Below are positions 8,674-18,163 of a DNA stretch of 64,000 nt, in pieces. The notes beneath the pieces are model-generated. The model saw only the letters and a list, made by a program, of their open reading frames with translations. It was not told the origin of the DNA and searched no databases. Numbering within the stretch: the first letter of the stretch is position 1; the number at the start of each line of letters is the position of its first letter. The position numbers and the translations under genes are program-made. This DNA is from Phenylobacterium sp. Root1290 (GTDB taxonomy: Bacteria; Pseudomonadota; Alphaproteobacteria; Caulobacterales; Caulobacteraceae), in the NCBI RefSeq assembly GCF_001425305.1, contig NZ_LMEE01000001.1, positions 632,646 through 696,645 on the forward strand. Direction: 5' to 3'.

Positions 8674-10014
8674 TTACTGACCTGCCGGCCCGGTTCCGAC
8701 CGGGGCCGACAACGGCTTGTCCAGCGACATGCCCATCAGGATCAGGTCGATCGGATTGGTCTCCCGGCCCGCCATGATCTGGGTGTCGCCGGTCAAGTCG
8801 GCGGCGGTCGCCATTCGCGGGGTGATGATGATCACCAGTTCGCTTTCCTGGCGCTTCCAGCGCGATGAGCGGAACAGGGCGCCGATCACCGGCACATTGC
8901 CCACTCCAGGCAACTGGCGAACGGCGTTGTTGTAGTCCTGCTGGAAGAGACCGGCGACCGCGAAGCTCTCGCCTGACTTCAACTCGACGGTCGTCGAGGC
9001 GCGCCGGACCGTGAGCGAGGGCACATCCATGCCGTTGAGACGCAGGCTCGTGCGAGAGTCGAGCTGGCTCACCTCAGGTGCGACCAGCAGTCGGATCATG
9101 CCGTTGTCCTGCACCGAGGGTTCGAAATCGAGCTTCACGCCAAATGGCCGAAACTCGATGGCCACGGTGTCAGGCCCATTGGGGATCGGGAACGGGAACT
9201 CGCCGCCGGCCAGGAAGCTGGCTTTCTGTCCCGACAGCGCCACCAGGTTGGGCCGCGCCAAGGTGCGGATCACGCCCTTTTCCTCCAACGCCCGCAGCGT
9301 CACGTCGATATCGACCGAGCCGATCGATCCGCGGACCTGCAGCGCGCCTTGCGGCGCAGAGGGTCCGAGCAATCCTGTGCCGCTGGCCAATGCGAAGTTC
9401 ACACCGTCGGTGGCGGCCAGATTGAAGCCGACGTCCTTCAGGTCTGAGCGCCCTGCCTCCAGCACCCTCACCTCCAGGATCACCTGCTGCGAGGCGCGGA
9501 CGGTCAGGGCGCTGGTGACGTTCTCGGGGGCGAACTTGTCGGCCAGCGTCTTGGCCCTGGCCGCGACCGCGGTGGTCGAGACCTCGCCCGTCAGCAGCAG
9601 GCCCTCGCCCAGGTTGCGGACCTTGATCCCCTCGCCGGGGATGGCGGCGGCCAGGTCGGACTGCAGGGCCTCGGCGTCGTATCCGACCCTGATGTCCACC
9701 ACTTCCTGCAGCGCCCCGCCTTGGCCGTAGATCAGCAGGTTCGTGGCGCCCAACGCCTTGCCGCGCACATAGAAGCTGCGATCCGTGGTGGCCACGATCT
9801 GCGCGGTTTCGGGTTGGGCGACCACGATCTTGGAGGCTGGTCCATCCAGCCGGAACGACAGCGACTTGTTCTTCGGCACGTTGATCGTGCGGCTGCGGAC
9901 AGCCTCGCTCACAAAGGTCTCGGCGCCGGCGGGGACGGCCGCTGCGAAGACCGCGCAGACCATCAGGGCGGCAGGGATACGCGACATCATCTTCACGCTT
10001 TTCATGGGGGTCAT
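8674..10014 (-). CDS. cpaC: Tad pilus secretin CpaC/RcpA
   Basis: 446 aa. A signal peptide covers about residues 1-31 (basic start, AALMVCAVFAAAVPAGA). The N-terminal pilus-secretin domain (SLSFRLDGPASKIVVAQPE) is followed by a BON-like stretch and the secretin domain with VPVIGALFRSSRWKRQESELVIIITP near 370-400. It forms the outer-membrane pore for the pilus. The start overlaps the cpaB stop as ATGA. No cpaD lies between it and cpaE, unlike the standard Caulobacter order. Confidence 0.93.
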   Translation of the reverse strand: MTPMKSVKMMSRIPAALMVCAVFAAAVPAGAETFVSEAVRSRTINVPKNKSLSFRLDGPASKIVVAQPETAQIVATTDRSFYVRGKALGATNLLIYGQGGALQEVVDIRVGYDAEALQSDLAAAIPGEGIKVRNLGEGLLLTGEVSTTAVAARAKTLADKFAPENVTSALTVRASQQVILEVRVLEAGRSDLKDVGFNLAATDGVNFALASGTGLLGPSAPQGALQVRGSIGSVDIDVTLRALEEKGVIRTLARPNLVALSGQKASFLAGGEFPFPIPNGPDTVAIEFRPFGVKLDFEPSVQDNGMIRLLVAPEVSQLDSRTSLRLNGMDVPSLTVRRASTTVELKSGESFAVAGLFQQDYNNAVRQLPGVGNVPVIGALFRSSRWKRQESELVIIITPRMATAADLTGDTQIMAGRETNPIDLILMGMSLDKPLSAPVGTGPAGQ

Positions 10015-10871
10015 TCGCCGGGCGACTTCGCCCCGCCCTCCCCCTCGACAATGGTGATCGTGGAGCGACCGGCGGTGCTCGGCGTGCGCCGGCGCACCGC
10101 GCCGGCCGCGGCCTGAGCTGGGGCCTGGCCGCCGACGACTTCCCGAGCGCCGACCGGCGCGGCGGATTCGACCTCCGCCTGGCCCAGTGCGCGCAACGCC
10201 AGGGACAGTGATCCGAGGTCGGCCGCGACGGCCAGCTTCTGGGCGTCCCGGACGCTGACTTCCAGGGTCGCGGTGCTGGGCGCCTCCGGCTTGTTGGAGG
10301 TCGGGTCGGCGTTGAGATCGACCCCCAGCACGCGGACGTTCTGGATCACCACCTCGGCTTGCAGCACCTTGCGGGTGTTGTCGTCAGAGAGATTTCGCAT
10401 CAGCACCACGTCGACGCGGTCGCCCGGCAGGGCATGGCCGCCGACGCCGGAGATGTCGGAGACGCCGATGGTGTAGGCCCGCATGCCCGGCCCGATCTCG
10501 GCGGCCACCGAGGGCCGCGCGCCGGGTCCGCTGAGTTTGGTCGGCAGCAGCGCCTCTCGCGCCAGGATCGGCATCAGCGCGACCGGCGCGCCGCCGTTGT
10601 CCTGGGCCAGCACCTGCTCGACCGATGCGAAGGCGCCGGCCGGCGCGGCGTCGCGCGGGACCTGGACGCGCTTGAGATGGCTGGCGTCCAGGCGCTCGCC
10701 GTACTTGATGTCTTTGGAAGCAACGATGACCGAGACGCCGCTGACCACGGCCGCGGGCGCCGCGGCGACGGCGACGTTGCTGCGCGCCGGCAGGGCCACC
10801 TTGGCTACAAACAAAGCCCCAAGCCCAAGCGCGGCGGACGCACCCAAGCTAACGATAGTCCCAACTCGCAT
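10011..10871 (-). CDS. cpaB: Tad pilus assembly protein CpaB/RcpC
   Basis: 286 aa. An N-terminal membrane anchor (about 5-25) is followed by the SAF domain (VSVIVASKDIKYGERLDASHLKRV) and the RcpC domain (AYTIGVSDISGVGGHALPGDRVDVV). It works with the secretin in the periplasm. The tail beyond residue 230 is Ala/Pro-rich and low in complexity. The ATG at 10871 is the first gene of the operon; a probable control region lies just upstream. Confidence 0.9.
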   Translation of the reverse strand: MRVGTIVSLGASAALGLGALFVAKVALPARSNVAVAAAPAAVVSGVSVIVASKDIKYGERLDASHLKRVQVPRDAAPAGAFASVEQVLAQDNGGAPVALMPILAREALLPTKLSGPGARPSVAAEIGPGMRAYTIGVSDISGVGGHALPGDRVDVVLMRNLSDDNTRKVLQAEVVIQNVRVLGVDLNADPTSNKPEAPSTATLEVSVRDAQKLAVAADLGSLSLALRALGQAEVESAAPVGAREVVGGQAPAQAAAGAVRRRTPSTAGRSTITIVEGEGGAKSPGE

Positions 10872-10920
10872 CGCCCCACCCCTGGATGCTACGCTACTTC
10901 AATGAGTTAGCGGGACCGCT

Positions 10921-10962
10921 GTTGCGATAACCGTAACAAAGAAGGTCAACGGGACGTCAACC
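10921..10962 (-). promoter_or_regulatory. Possible operator/promoter of the Tad operon
   Basis: Upstream of cpaB, an imperfect palindrome with GTTRCG and CGYAAC arms lies at 10921-10937. Next to it, on the minus strand, GTTGAC occurs twice exactly 11 bases apart (within about 10943-10962). One-turn direct repeats are typical of regulator sites, and TTGAC also resembles a -35 element. No convincing -10 is visible. Confidence 0.35.
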
Positions 10963-11070
10963 AAGGCCAAGCTTTCCGGGGGCGGCGAAACAGGGCGCGC
11001 CAAGGGCGTCTGGCGCGAAGACAAGCCGTTCTCGACTCCCTATAGTGCAAGGGATTCCGGAGGATCCCAC

Positions 11071-11616
11071 ATGCGCCGTCTCGCCCTCGCCGCCGCCGTC
11101 GCGGCCCTTGCCGCCACCCCCGCTTTCGCCGCACTGAAGGAAGGCGCAAAGGCCCCCGATTTCACCGCCCAGGGGTATCAGGCGGGCAAGCCGATAACCT
11201 TCTCGATGGCGCAGGCGCGCAAGAGCGGTCCGGTGGTGCTCTACTTCTTCCCCGCCGCCGAAACCGCGGGCTGCAATCTCGAAGCGCGTCTGTTCGCCGA
11301 ATCCATCGACCAGTTCAAAGCCCAGGGCGCCACAGTGATCGGCGTCACTTCCGGCAATCTCGACAAGCTGGCGTCGTTCTCGGCCGACACCGAGAAGTGC
11401 TCGGGCAAGTTCCCGGTGGCCGCCGACCCCAGCGCCAAGATCGCGGCGACCTATGACGCCAGCCTCGCGGTCAAGCCGGGCTGGTCCAACCGCACGTCCT
11501 ACGTGATCTCCCCGTCTGGCGAGGTGATCCACGCCTATTCCGACATGAAGGCGAACGACCATGTCGCCGAGACGCTCACCGCGGTGAAGACCTGGCGCGC
11601 CAAGCACCCGAAGTAG
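11071..11616 (+). CDS. Secreted peroxiredoxin (AhpC/TSA, PrxQ-like)
   Basis: 181 aa. A signal peptide with an AFA-A cleavage site covers residues 1-20, so the protein is probably periplasmic. The peroxiredoxin motif PxxxTxxC is P61-A-A-E-T65-A-G-C68, with C68 as the peroxidatic cysteine. C110 in EKCSGKF is the only other cysteine in the mature part and may be the resolving one. It reduces peroxides with thiols. The ATG at 11071 follows CCGGAGG. It is separate from the ribosomal operon downstream, with a hairpin after its stop. Confidence 0.88.
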   Translation: MRRLALAAAVAALAATPAFAALKEGAKAPDFTAQGYQAGKPITFSMAQARKSGPVVLYFFPAAETAGCNLEARLFAESIDQFKAQGATVIGVTSGNLDKLASFSADTEKCSGKFPVAADPSAKIAATYDASLAVKPGWSNRTSYVISPSGEVIHAYSDMKANDHVAETLTAVKTWRAKHPK

Positions 11617-11625
11617 GATTGCGAT

Positions 11626-11655
11626 CGTCGCGGCTTCAGCAGGCAAGCCGCGACG
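11626..11655 (+). terminator. Hairpin after the peroxiredoxin gene
   Basis: A perfect 11-bp stem (11626-11636 with 11645-11655) and an 8-base loop begin 9 bases after the stop codon. There is no T-run, so it may be a weak or Rho-assisted terminator or may protect the 3' end. Confidence 0.5.
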
Positions 11656-11675
11656 CCCCGCAACGGCGAAAAGCC

Positions 11676-11704
11676 TTGCTCTGACAGCTATTTTCCCGTA
11701 CTAG
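11676..11704 (+). promoter_or_regulatory. Candidate promoter of the rpsF operon
   Basis: TTGCTC at 11676-11681 and TACTAG at 11699-11704 are separated by 17 bases, a sigma70-like arrangement 140 bases before rpsF. Picked by eye, without transcription data. Confidence 0.4.
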
Positions 11705-11747
11705 CGCGCCTCTTCACGGAAGGCGGTCTTGGGCCGGAACGCGAAAG

Positions 11748-11811
11748 GATCGGGAAACTCCCGATCGCCGCGCCGCAAGAGCCATCGTTTCCGACACTTA
11801 CCCGGTGTCGG
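11748..11811 (+). promoter_or_regulatory. Structured leader of rpsF, possible S6:S18 autoregulation site
   Basis: Two hairpins lie in the leader. One has an 8-bp stem with a 3-base loop (11748-11766). The other has a 7-bp stem CCGACAC/GTGTCGG (11791-11811) whose loop contains ACCCG. Known bacterial rpsF leaders are bound by the S6:S18 complex through an exposed CCG next to a stem. This second hairpin resembles that arrangement, but I cannot match the full consensus by eye. Confidence 0.4.
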
Positions 11812-11842
11812 GCGCGCCGCCTTCCAAATGGGAAAAGGAAAT

Positions 11843-12205
11843 ATGGCGCTCTACGAGCACGTTGTTATTTCGCGGCAGGATATCTCGCCGCAGCAGGCTG
11901 AAGCCCTGAACGACCAAATCAAGACTCTGATCGAAGAAGGTGGCGGGTCCGTCGCGAAGATCGAGTATTGGGGTCTTCGGAACCTCACCTACCGCATCAA
12001 GAAGAACCGCAAGGGGCACTACTCCCTGCTCGCCATCGACGCCCCCCCGGCGGCGGTGAAGGAGATGGAGCGTCAGCTGGGCCTGAACGAAGACGTTCTG
12101 CGCACCCTGACCGTCCGCGTCGAGGAACTCGACCTCGAGCTGTCCCCGGTTCTGGCTCGCCGCGATCGCGAACGCGAACCGCGCCGTGAAGAATTCCAAA
12201 GCTAA
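11843..12205 (+). CDS. rpsF: 30S ribosomal protein bS6
   Basis: 120 aa. It starts [18 protein letters not shown], contains the S6 core [19 protein letters not shown], and ends with a charged tail ([15 protein letters not shown]) typical of alphaproteobacterial S6. It binds 16S rRNA with S18 in the small subunit platform. The ATG at 11843 follows GGAAAAGGAA; the open frame extends upstream, but that part overlaps the leader hairpins and looks non-coding. First gene of rpsF-rpsR-rplI. Confidence 0.97.
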   Translation: MALYEHVVISRQDISPQQAEALNDQIKTLIEEGGGSVAKIEYWGLRNLTYRIKKNRKGHYSLLAIDAPPAAVKEMERQLGLNEDVLRTLTVRVEELDLELSPVLARRDREREPRREEFQS

Positions 12206-12222
12206 GAAAGGGAGGGATCACA

Positions 12223-12495
12223 ATGACTGACGAAACCTCCGCGGCTCCGGCTGCTCCCGCCGCTGGCGGCGCCCGCCGCCCGTTCTTCCGCCGCCGCAAG
12301 GTGTGCCCGTTCTCCGGCGCCAACGCTCCGAAGATCGACTACAAGGACGTGAAGCTGCTTCAGCGCTACGTCTCCGAGCGCGGCAAGATCGTGCCCTCGC
12401 GCATCACCGCGGTGTCGGCCAAGAAGCAACGCGAACTGGCCAAGGCCATCAAGCGCGCTCGCTTCCTCGCCCTCCTGCCCTACGTCGTGAAGTAA
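12223..12495 (+). CDS. rpsR: 30S ribosomal protein bS18
   Basis: 90 aa. An Ala/Pro N-terminal extension (residues 1-17) precedes the conserved core [39 protein letters not shown] and [21 protein letters not shown]. It pairs with S6 on 16S rRNA. A strong ribosome binding site GGGAGGGA precedes the ATG. It lies 17 bases after rpsF and 13 before rplI. Confidence 0.97.
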   Translation: MTDETSAAPAAPAAGGARRPFFRRRKVCPFSGANAPKIDYKDVKLLQRYVSERGKIVPSRITAVSAKKQRELAKAIKRARFLALLPYVVK

Positions 12496-12508
12496 GGGGG
12501 ACCGACAC

Positions 12509-13093
12509 ATGAAAGTTGTTCTGCTCGAACGCGTCGAAGGCCGTGGCGGCCTGGGCGACGTGGTCACCGTCAAGGACGGCTACGCCCGCAACTACCTTCT
12601 GCCCCGTCAGAAGGCCCTGCGCGCGACCGCCGCGAACCTGAAGGTCTTCGACGCCCAGCGCGCCGAGATCGAAGCCCGTAACCAGAAGACCAAGGACGCC
12701 GCCGGCAAGGCTGGCGAAGCCCTGGACGGCACGTCGTACATCCTGATCCGTCAGGCTGGCGAAACCGGTCAGCTCTACGGTTCGGTGACGGGTCGCGATG
12801 TGGCCGACATGGTCAATGCCGAAGGCGGCAAGATCGACCGCGCCATGGTCGTTCTCGACAAGCCGATCAAGACGCTCGGCGTTCACGCCGTGAAGGTTCG
12901 CCTGCACGCTGAAGTGACCGTCAACGTCAACATCAACATCGCCCGCAGCCAGGACGAGGCCGAGCGCCAAGCCCGCGGTGAAAACGTGATCGCCTCGCAG
13001 TTCGAGGAAGATCGCGCCGCCGACGAGCAAGCCGCCCAGGACATGCTGGAAGGCGGAGCGGGTCAGCAGGACGGCGACTTCGGCGACCACTAA
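12509..13093 (+). CDS. rplI: 50S ribosomal protein bL9
   Basis: 194 aa. The N-terminal rRNA-binding domain has the L9 signature GxxGDVVTVKDGYARNYLLPR at about residues 13-33. A long linker helix is followed by the C-terminal domain (LYGSVTGRDVADMV, VHAVKVRLHAEVTVNVNINI). The C-terminus carries an extra acidic Gln/Asp-rich tail of about 40 residues, often seen in alphaproteobacterial L9. GGGGG precedes the ATG. The gene ends the ribosomal operon; a clear terminator follows. Confidence 0.96.
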   Translation: MKVVLLERVEGRGGLGDVVTVKDGYARNYLLPRQKALRATAANLKVFDAQRAEIEARNQKTKDAAGKAGEALDGTSYILIRQAGETGQLYGSVTGRDVADMVNAEGGKIDRAMVVLDKPIKTLGVHAVKVRLHAEVTVNVNINIARSQDEAERQARGENVIASQFEEDRAADEQAAQDMLEGGAGQQDGDFGDH

Positions 13094-13121
13094 TCGTCGG
13101 ACGCAGTCCTAGGACTTCAGG

Positions 13122-13160
13122 AGCGGCGCGGGTCTTGTGACCCGCGCCGCTTTCTTTTTG
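13122..13160 (+). terminator. Rho-independent terminator of rpsF-rpsR-rplI
   Basis: A perfect 13-bp GC-rich stem (13122-13134 with 13139-13151), a TTGT loop and a T-rich tail to 13159. The strongest intrinsic terminator in the window. Confidence 0.93.
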
Positions 13161-13249
13161 CGCGACGCGGCTGATGTACTTCAGATTGCGTTTTGATCTC
13201 GTCACGACCCATGATGATCTCACCCCGCGTCCAGGATGGAGACACGGGG

Positions 13250-14035
13250 ATGACTACAGCGCCGGCAACCAGCGCGAGCTTCGATTTCGGCAGAGTGGTG
13301 TCGAACACCTTCCGCGTCGTCGGGGCCAACTTCCGCGAACTGGCGATCCTGGCCGTGCTGTTGGCGGGCCTACCGGCCGCGCTCCTGGGCTGGGGCCAAG
13401 TCATGTTGACCGCGCCCGTCGAAGGGGGCCCCGCCTCCATCGGCCCAGGTCTGCTCCTGCTGTTCGTCGGCTACATCTTCAGCCTGATCGGTTCCGTCCT
13501 GCTCCAGGCGACGACCGTCCGCGCCACCGTCGCAACCCTCAACGGCGACCAGACCTCCGCGTTCAGCGAACTGGGCCGATCCATGTCCTCCATCCTTCCG
13601 CTCATCGGCCTGGCGATCGTCATCGGGCTGTCGGTCGCGCTCGGGTTCCTGTTCCTGATCGTGCCCGGCGTCATCCTCGCCGTGGTCTGGATCGTCGCCA
13701 CCCCGGCCTACGTGATCGAGCGGCCAGGCGTGTTCGGCAGCCTGGGGCGCAGCCGCAAGCTGACCAGCGGACATCGCTGGCCGATCTTCGGCCTGCTGGT
13801 CGTCTACATCGTGGCCTACATGGTCATCTCGATGGTGGTCGGCGGCCTGATCGGCGCCGCCGCGGTGATCGGCGGCGGCATCGGCGGGATCATGATCGCC
13901 TCCACCGCCTCCAACGCGATCCTGGGCGCCATCAGCGGCGTGCTCCTGTCGGCTGGCGTCGCCTCCATCTACTATGAGCTGCGGGTCATCAAGGAGGGCG
14001 TCGGCGCCGCTCAGCTGGCCGCCGTGTTCGACTGA
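13250..14035 (+). CDS. Multi-pass membrane protein of glycerophosphoryl diester phosphodiesterase membrane-domain/YciC type
   Basis: 261 aa. After an N-terminal SFDFGRVVSNTFRVVGANFREL, about five to six hydrophobic segments follow, with Gly-rich ones near 200-225. The segment TPAYVIERPGVFGSLGRSRKLTSGHRWPIFG is typical of YciC-like membrane proteins, where a conserved loop lies between helices. Function unknown. The ATG at 13250 with GGAGA upstream is preferred to the farther ATG at 13193. It converges on the MoxR cluster with a 6-base gap, so it may be linked to those membrane proteins, but it is transcribed separately. Confidence 0.72.
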   Translation: MTTAPATSASFDFGRVVSNTFRVVGANFRELAILAVLLAGLPAALLGWGQVMLTAPVEGGPASIGPGLLLLFVGYIFSLIGSVLLQATTVRATVATLNGDQTSAFSELGRSMSSILPLIGLAIVIGLSVALGFLFLIVPGVILAVVWIVATPAYVIERPGVFGSLGRSRKLTSGHRWPIFGLLVVYIVAYMVISMVVGGLIGAAAVIGGGIGGIMIASTASNAILGAISGVLLSAGVASIYYELRVIKEGVGAAQLAAVFD

Positions 14036-14041
14036 CCCCGA

Positions 14042-14902
14042 TCAGGCGGCGTGCTTGTCCCGCCGCCTGCGTCCCAGCAGCAGCCGTCCCTCCAGGCGGC
14101 CACGCAGCGCGGCGTAGTAGGCGCTGAGGAAGTCGTAGTCGTCTTGGTCGGGCGCGGCGACCCAACCGATCTTGCCGCTGATCCGCTCGGCCACCGCCCT
14201 GACCGTCCGTCGGTCCCGCCGCCGCACGACGTCTTCCAGGACGTGCAGCTCCTTCTCGCCATAGGCGTCGAGCTGCTGCGGCGTGAAGGCGTAGCGCACC
14301 AGGCGCTCGCTCCCCTCTTCCGCCATGTCCCGCGCCAAGGCCTGCCGCGGCGCGCGCACCACCCAGGTCCCGCCGACCAGGTCCCCGATCCGCAAGCGGT
14401 CGCGGTTGAACAACGGGAACAGCGCGAAGACGCCGGCCCAGACCATGGCGAGCAAGTACATCCAGGCCGCGCCGCCGCCCTCCTGGGCCCTGAAGCCGAT
14501 GACCGACAGCGGCATGAAGATCTCCAGCTCGCGCATGGCGTTGCGCACCAGCACGGACTCCGCCCGCAGCCGTCCGCCATCGCGCGCAGCGACCCGCAGG
14601 CCCAGCAGGCGCTTGCCCGGCGTCGCCGCCGCGGCGCTGAGCTCGAAACCGGTGAAGTAGAAGTTGCGCAGCAAGAAGGCGATCAGCAGCCAGATGATCG
14701 CGGCGACCTCCATCCCCGCCGCGCCGCCGCTCGTCAGGCCCGTAGCCACCGCCAGCAGGGTCAGCGCGAACAGCGTCAGCAGGATGATCACCGTGTCGAT
14801 GAAGAAGGCCGCCGCGCGCTGGCCGCCGTCACCGATGTGCAGGCGCAGGTCCACGCCTTCAGGCGTTACGAAGGACCGGACTGTCTTGTCGGTCTCGCTC
14901 AT
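14042..14902 (-). CDS. RDD family membrane protein
   Basis: 286 aa. The RDD domain covers about residues 20-155: QRAAAFFIDTVIILLTLFALTLLAVATG is followed by FELSAAAATPGKRLLGLRVAARDGGRL, which has the family's helix-TPGKRLxGLRV loop. The C-terminal 100 residues are soluble and charged. RDD proteins are membrane proteins of mostly unknown function. The ATG at 14902 overlaps the SpoIIM-like stop (ATGA). Last gene of the MoxR/DUF58 cluster. Confidence 0.85.
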   Translation of the reverse strand: MSETDKTVRSFVTPEGVDLRLHIGDGGQRAAAFFIDTVIILLTLFALTLLAVATGLTSGGAAGMEVAAIIWLLIAFLLRNFYFTGFELSAAAATPGKRLLGLRVAARDGGRLRAESVLVRNAMRELEIFMPLSVIGFRAQEGGGAAWMYLLAMVWAGVFALFPLFNRDRLRIGDLVGGTWVVRAPRQALARDMAEEGSERLVRYAFTPQQLDAYGEKELHVLEDVVRRRDRRTVRAVAERISGKIGWVAAPDQDDYDFLSAYYAALRGRLEGRLLLGRRRRDKHAA

Positions 14903-15903
14903 GGCGCCTGCTCCCGGCGCGGCCCATAGAAGTAACCGAGCCATAGCAGGGCCGTCGCCCCGGCGACGGCGTAACGCACCAGGTCGATGTTGATCAGTTG
15001 CCGTCCAAAGCCTTCCAGCAGGCCCGCGAAGAACAGCATCACCACCACGCCGCCGACGACCGCGCCCGCCGTGCGTCCGGCCGCGGCCAGAGCGTCGAGC
15101 CGAGACTGCGCGCCGGGAAAAGCGAGCGACCAGCCCACCCTGATCCCAGCCGCGCCGGCCAGGACCACGGCGAACAGCTCGGTGACGCCGTGGATCAGCA
15201 GCCATCCGCCCAGTTCGAACCCAAGGCCGCGGCTGAAGTAGAGCGCGAGGAAGGCGCCCAGCGTCGCGCCGTTATAGACCAGCAGCAGTATGCTCGGGAT
15301 GCAGAAGGCGAACCCCAGCGCGAACGCCAGCAGCGCCACCTGGGCGTTGTGGGTGAACAGGAAGGTCGCGAACACCGACAGTCCGTCCCCCGCCTTGCCG
15401 TCATAGAGCATCGCCCGCAGGCTCTCGGTCGAAGCCGCCGGATCCCGGCCGCTGGCCAGGGCCTCGGGCACGAAGACATGGTACCATTGCGGGTCGTGGG
15501 CGATCAGGATCGCGGCCGCCACGGCCCCCAGCGCGGTCAACAGCGCGGCCACGATGGTCTCGCGCCAGACGCTGCGTACCGCCGCCGGCCAGTCGCTGCG
15601 GAAGAACCCGCCGAGCCGCTCCAGCAGCGTCGAACGCGAGCCGTAGACGAAGAAGTAGGCGCGCGCCGAAAGCACCTCGAGATAGTCGATCAAGCCGCGA
15701 TCCAGGGAGGTCCCTCGCGCGACGCTCAGCGCCGAGAGGGTCGATCGATAGAGCACCGGAATGGCGAGGATCTCCTCGTCGGTGAGGCTCGCGGCCGAGC
15801 GCTTCTCGGCGCGGTCCATCAGCCGCTCCAGGCGCTTCCAATCCGCCTCCCGCTCTTCGCGGAAACGCTGGCTCTTCAGGCGTAGGTCCGGCCCGGGGAT
15901 CAC
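14899..15903 (-). CDS. Stage II sporulation protein M (SpoIIM/DUF95)-like membrane protein
   Basis: 334 aa. A soluble, charged N-terminus (about 1-105) is followed by the SpoIIM-type membrane domain with about five segments, including LLAFALGFAFCIPSILLLVYNGATLGAFLA and GGWLLIHGVTELFAVVLAGAAGIRVGW. The LIHGxxEL motif is the family hallmark. Sporulation is not expected in this organism, so the name reflects homology only. The start is a GTG that overlaps the DUF58 stop (GTGA). Confidence 0.88.
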   Translation of the reverse strand: MIPGPDLRLKSQRFREEREADWKRLERLMDRAEKRSAASLTDEEILAIPVLYRSTLSALSVARGTSLDRGLIDYLEVLSARAYFFVYGSRSTLLERLGGFFRSDWPAAVRSVWRETIVAALLTALGAVAAAILIAHDPQWYHVFVPEALASGRDPAASTESLRAMLYDGKAGDGLSVFATFLFTHNAQVALLAFALGFAFCIPSILLLVYNGATLGAFLALYFSRGLGFELGGWLLIHGVTELFAVVLAGAAGIRVGWSLAFPGAQSRLDALAAAGRTAGAVVGGVVVMLFFAGLLEGFGRQLINIDLVRYAVAGATALLWLGYFYGPRREQAP

Positions 15904-17206
15904 AGCAGGTCCCTCCGCTTCAGGTCCAGATAGGCGTTGATCACCGCCGGCCCGATCCGCTCGGCGCGGGCCTCGACGATGTGGACGCCGAGCCGCCGCA
16001 GCCGCGAGATCACCAGATCGCGCTCGCGCAGCAGGCTGGCGGCGAACACCGCGCGCGACACGTCTTCCGCCGCCTTCGGCTCGGCGCCGACCATCTCTTC
16101 CAGCTCCTCGTCACGCAGCACGACGAACATGATCAGGTGCCGGCGGACCAGGCGCCCCACCGACTCGATCATCAACTGCGCCGCGGTCTGGTCGGTGAAG
16201 TCGGTGAACACCACGATCAGCGAGCGCCGCTGCAGCTCCGCCGAGAGCACCGAGAGTCCGAGCGTGTAGTTGGTTTCCTCGGCGGAGTAATCGATGCGCC
16301 CAGCCATCTGCTGCAGCACCCCGAACGCGCTTGGCCCGCCCACAGCCCCCGTCGACAGGCGCGGCGCGGCGTCGAAAGCGAACAGCCCGGCCCGGTCGCC
16401 AGAGCGCAGGCAGGCATGGGCCAGCAGCAAGGCGCCATTGATCGCCCGGTCGATACGCGGCGCCCCGTCCACCGGCTCGCTCATCGCCCGCCCGCAATCG
16501 AGGGCCATCACCACGTTATGGTTTCGCTCCGTGCGAAACTCCTTGGCCAGCAGCAGCGCGTGGCGCGCCGACTGCTTCCAGTCGACGGCCCTGCGATCCA
16601 TGCCGGGCTGGAAGTCGCGCAGGGCGTGGAACTCCGAACCCTCGCCCACCTCGATCTGGGCCTTGGCGCCGAAAAGAGCGTTGCGGGCGAAGAGGCGCAC
16701 CGCCTCCTCGCGCACCCATTGCAGGTCGGTGGTGACCGCCAGGTTGTAGTCCAGCGCGAAGGTCTTCTGCTTCCAGACCAGGCCCAGCGGCCCACGCCAG
16801 CGCAGCCACAACGCCTCCAGTTGCACCATGCCCCGCCGCTTGGGGGTGAACGGCGCGGTGATCTGGGCGACGCCGTCGCGCACCTCGGCGATGACGCGTT
16901 CCCGCTCCAGGCCCAGTCGCGCGCCGGCGGCCAGCGCAGCTTCCACCGCGCCCGGCGCCTTGCCGCCGAACCGCGCCGTAAAGACAGCTTCGCCTGGACG
17001 CGCCACTGCGGCGCTCAGTTGCGGCAGGGCGTCGAGCGTCAGGCGATCGCGCGCCGCGCCGAGCATGGCGTCCAGCGCCATCAGGAAGAGCAGGCCGGCC
17101 GCCCACAATGCGCCGATGACCCATAGCTGCGCCGCCACGCTCCCTGCGATCAGCGCAAGGGGCGCTCCGGCCGCGACGGCCAATGCAGCTCGCCGCGTCG
17201 GATAGA

Positions 17207-17210
<4 letters not shown>
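15900..17210 (-). CDS. DUF58 domain protein (von Willebrand factor A-like)
   Basis: 436 aa. Two membrane segments near the N-terminus (about 10-45) precede the DUF58 signature [27 protein letters not shown] near 210-236. The vWA-like fold follows, with ALDCGRAMS as a MIDAS-like DxGRxM motif. It is almost always encoded next to MoxR ATPases and is presumed to be their partner or substrate adaptor. The start is a GTG overlapping the moxR stop (GTGA). Confidence 0.9.

Positions 17211-18149
<939 letters not shown>

Positions 18150-18163
<14 letters not shown>

Noticed and set aside
15981..17126. Long open frame opposite DUF58
   Set aside because: A Gln/His/Arg-rich product with no domain, fully inside a clear gene on the other strand.
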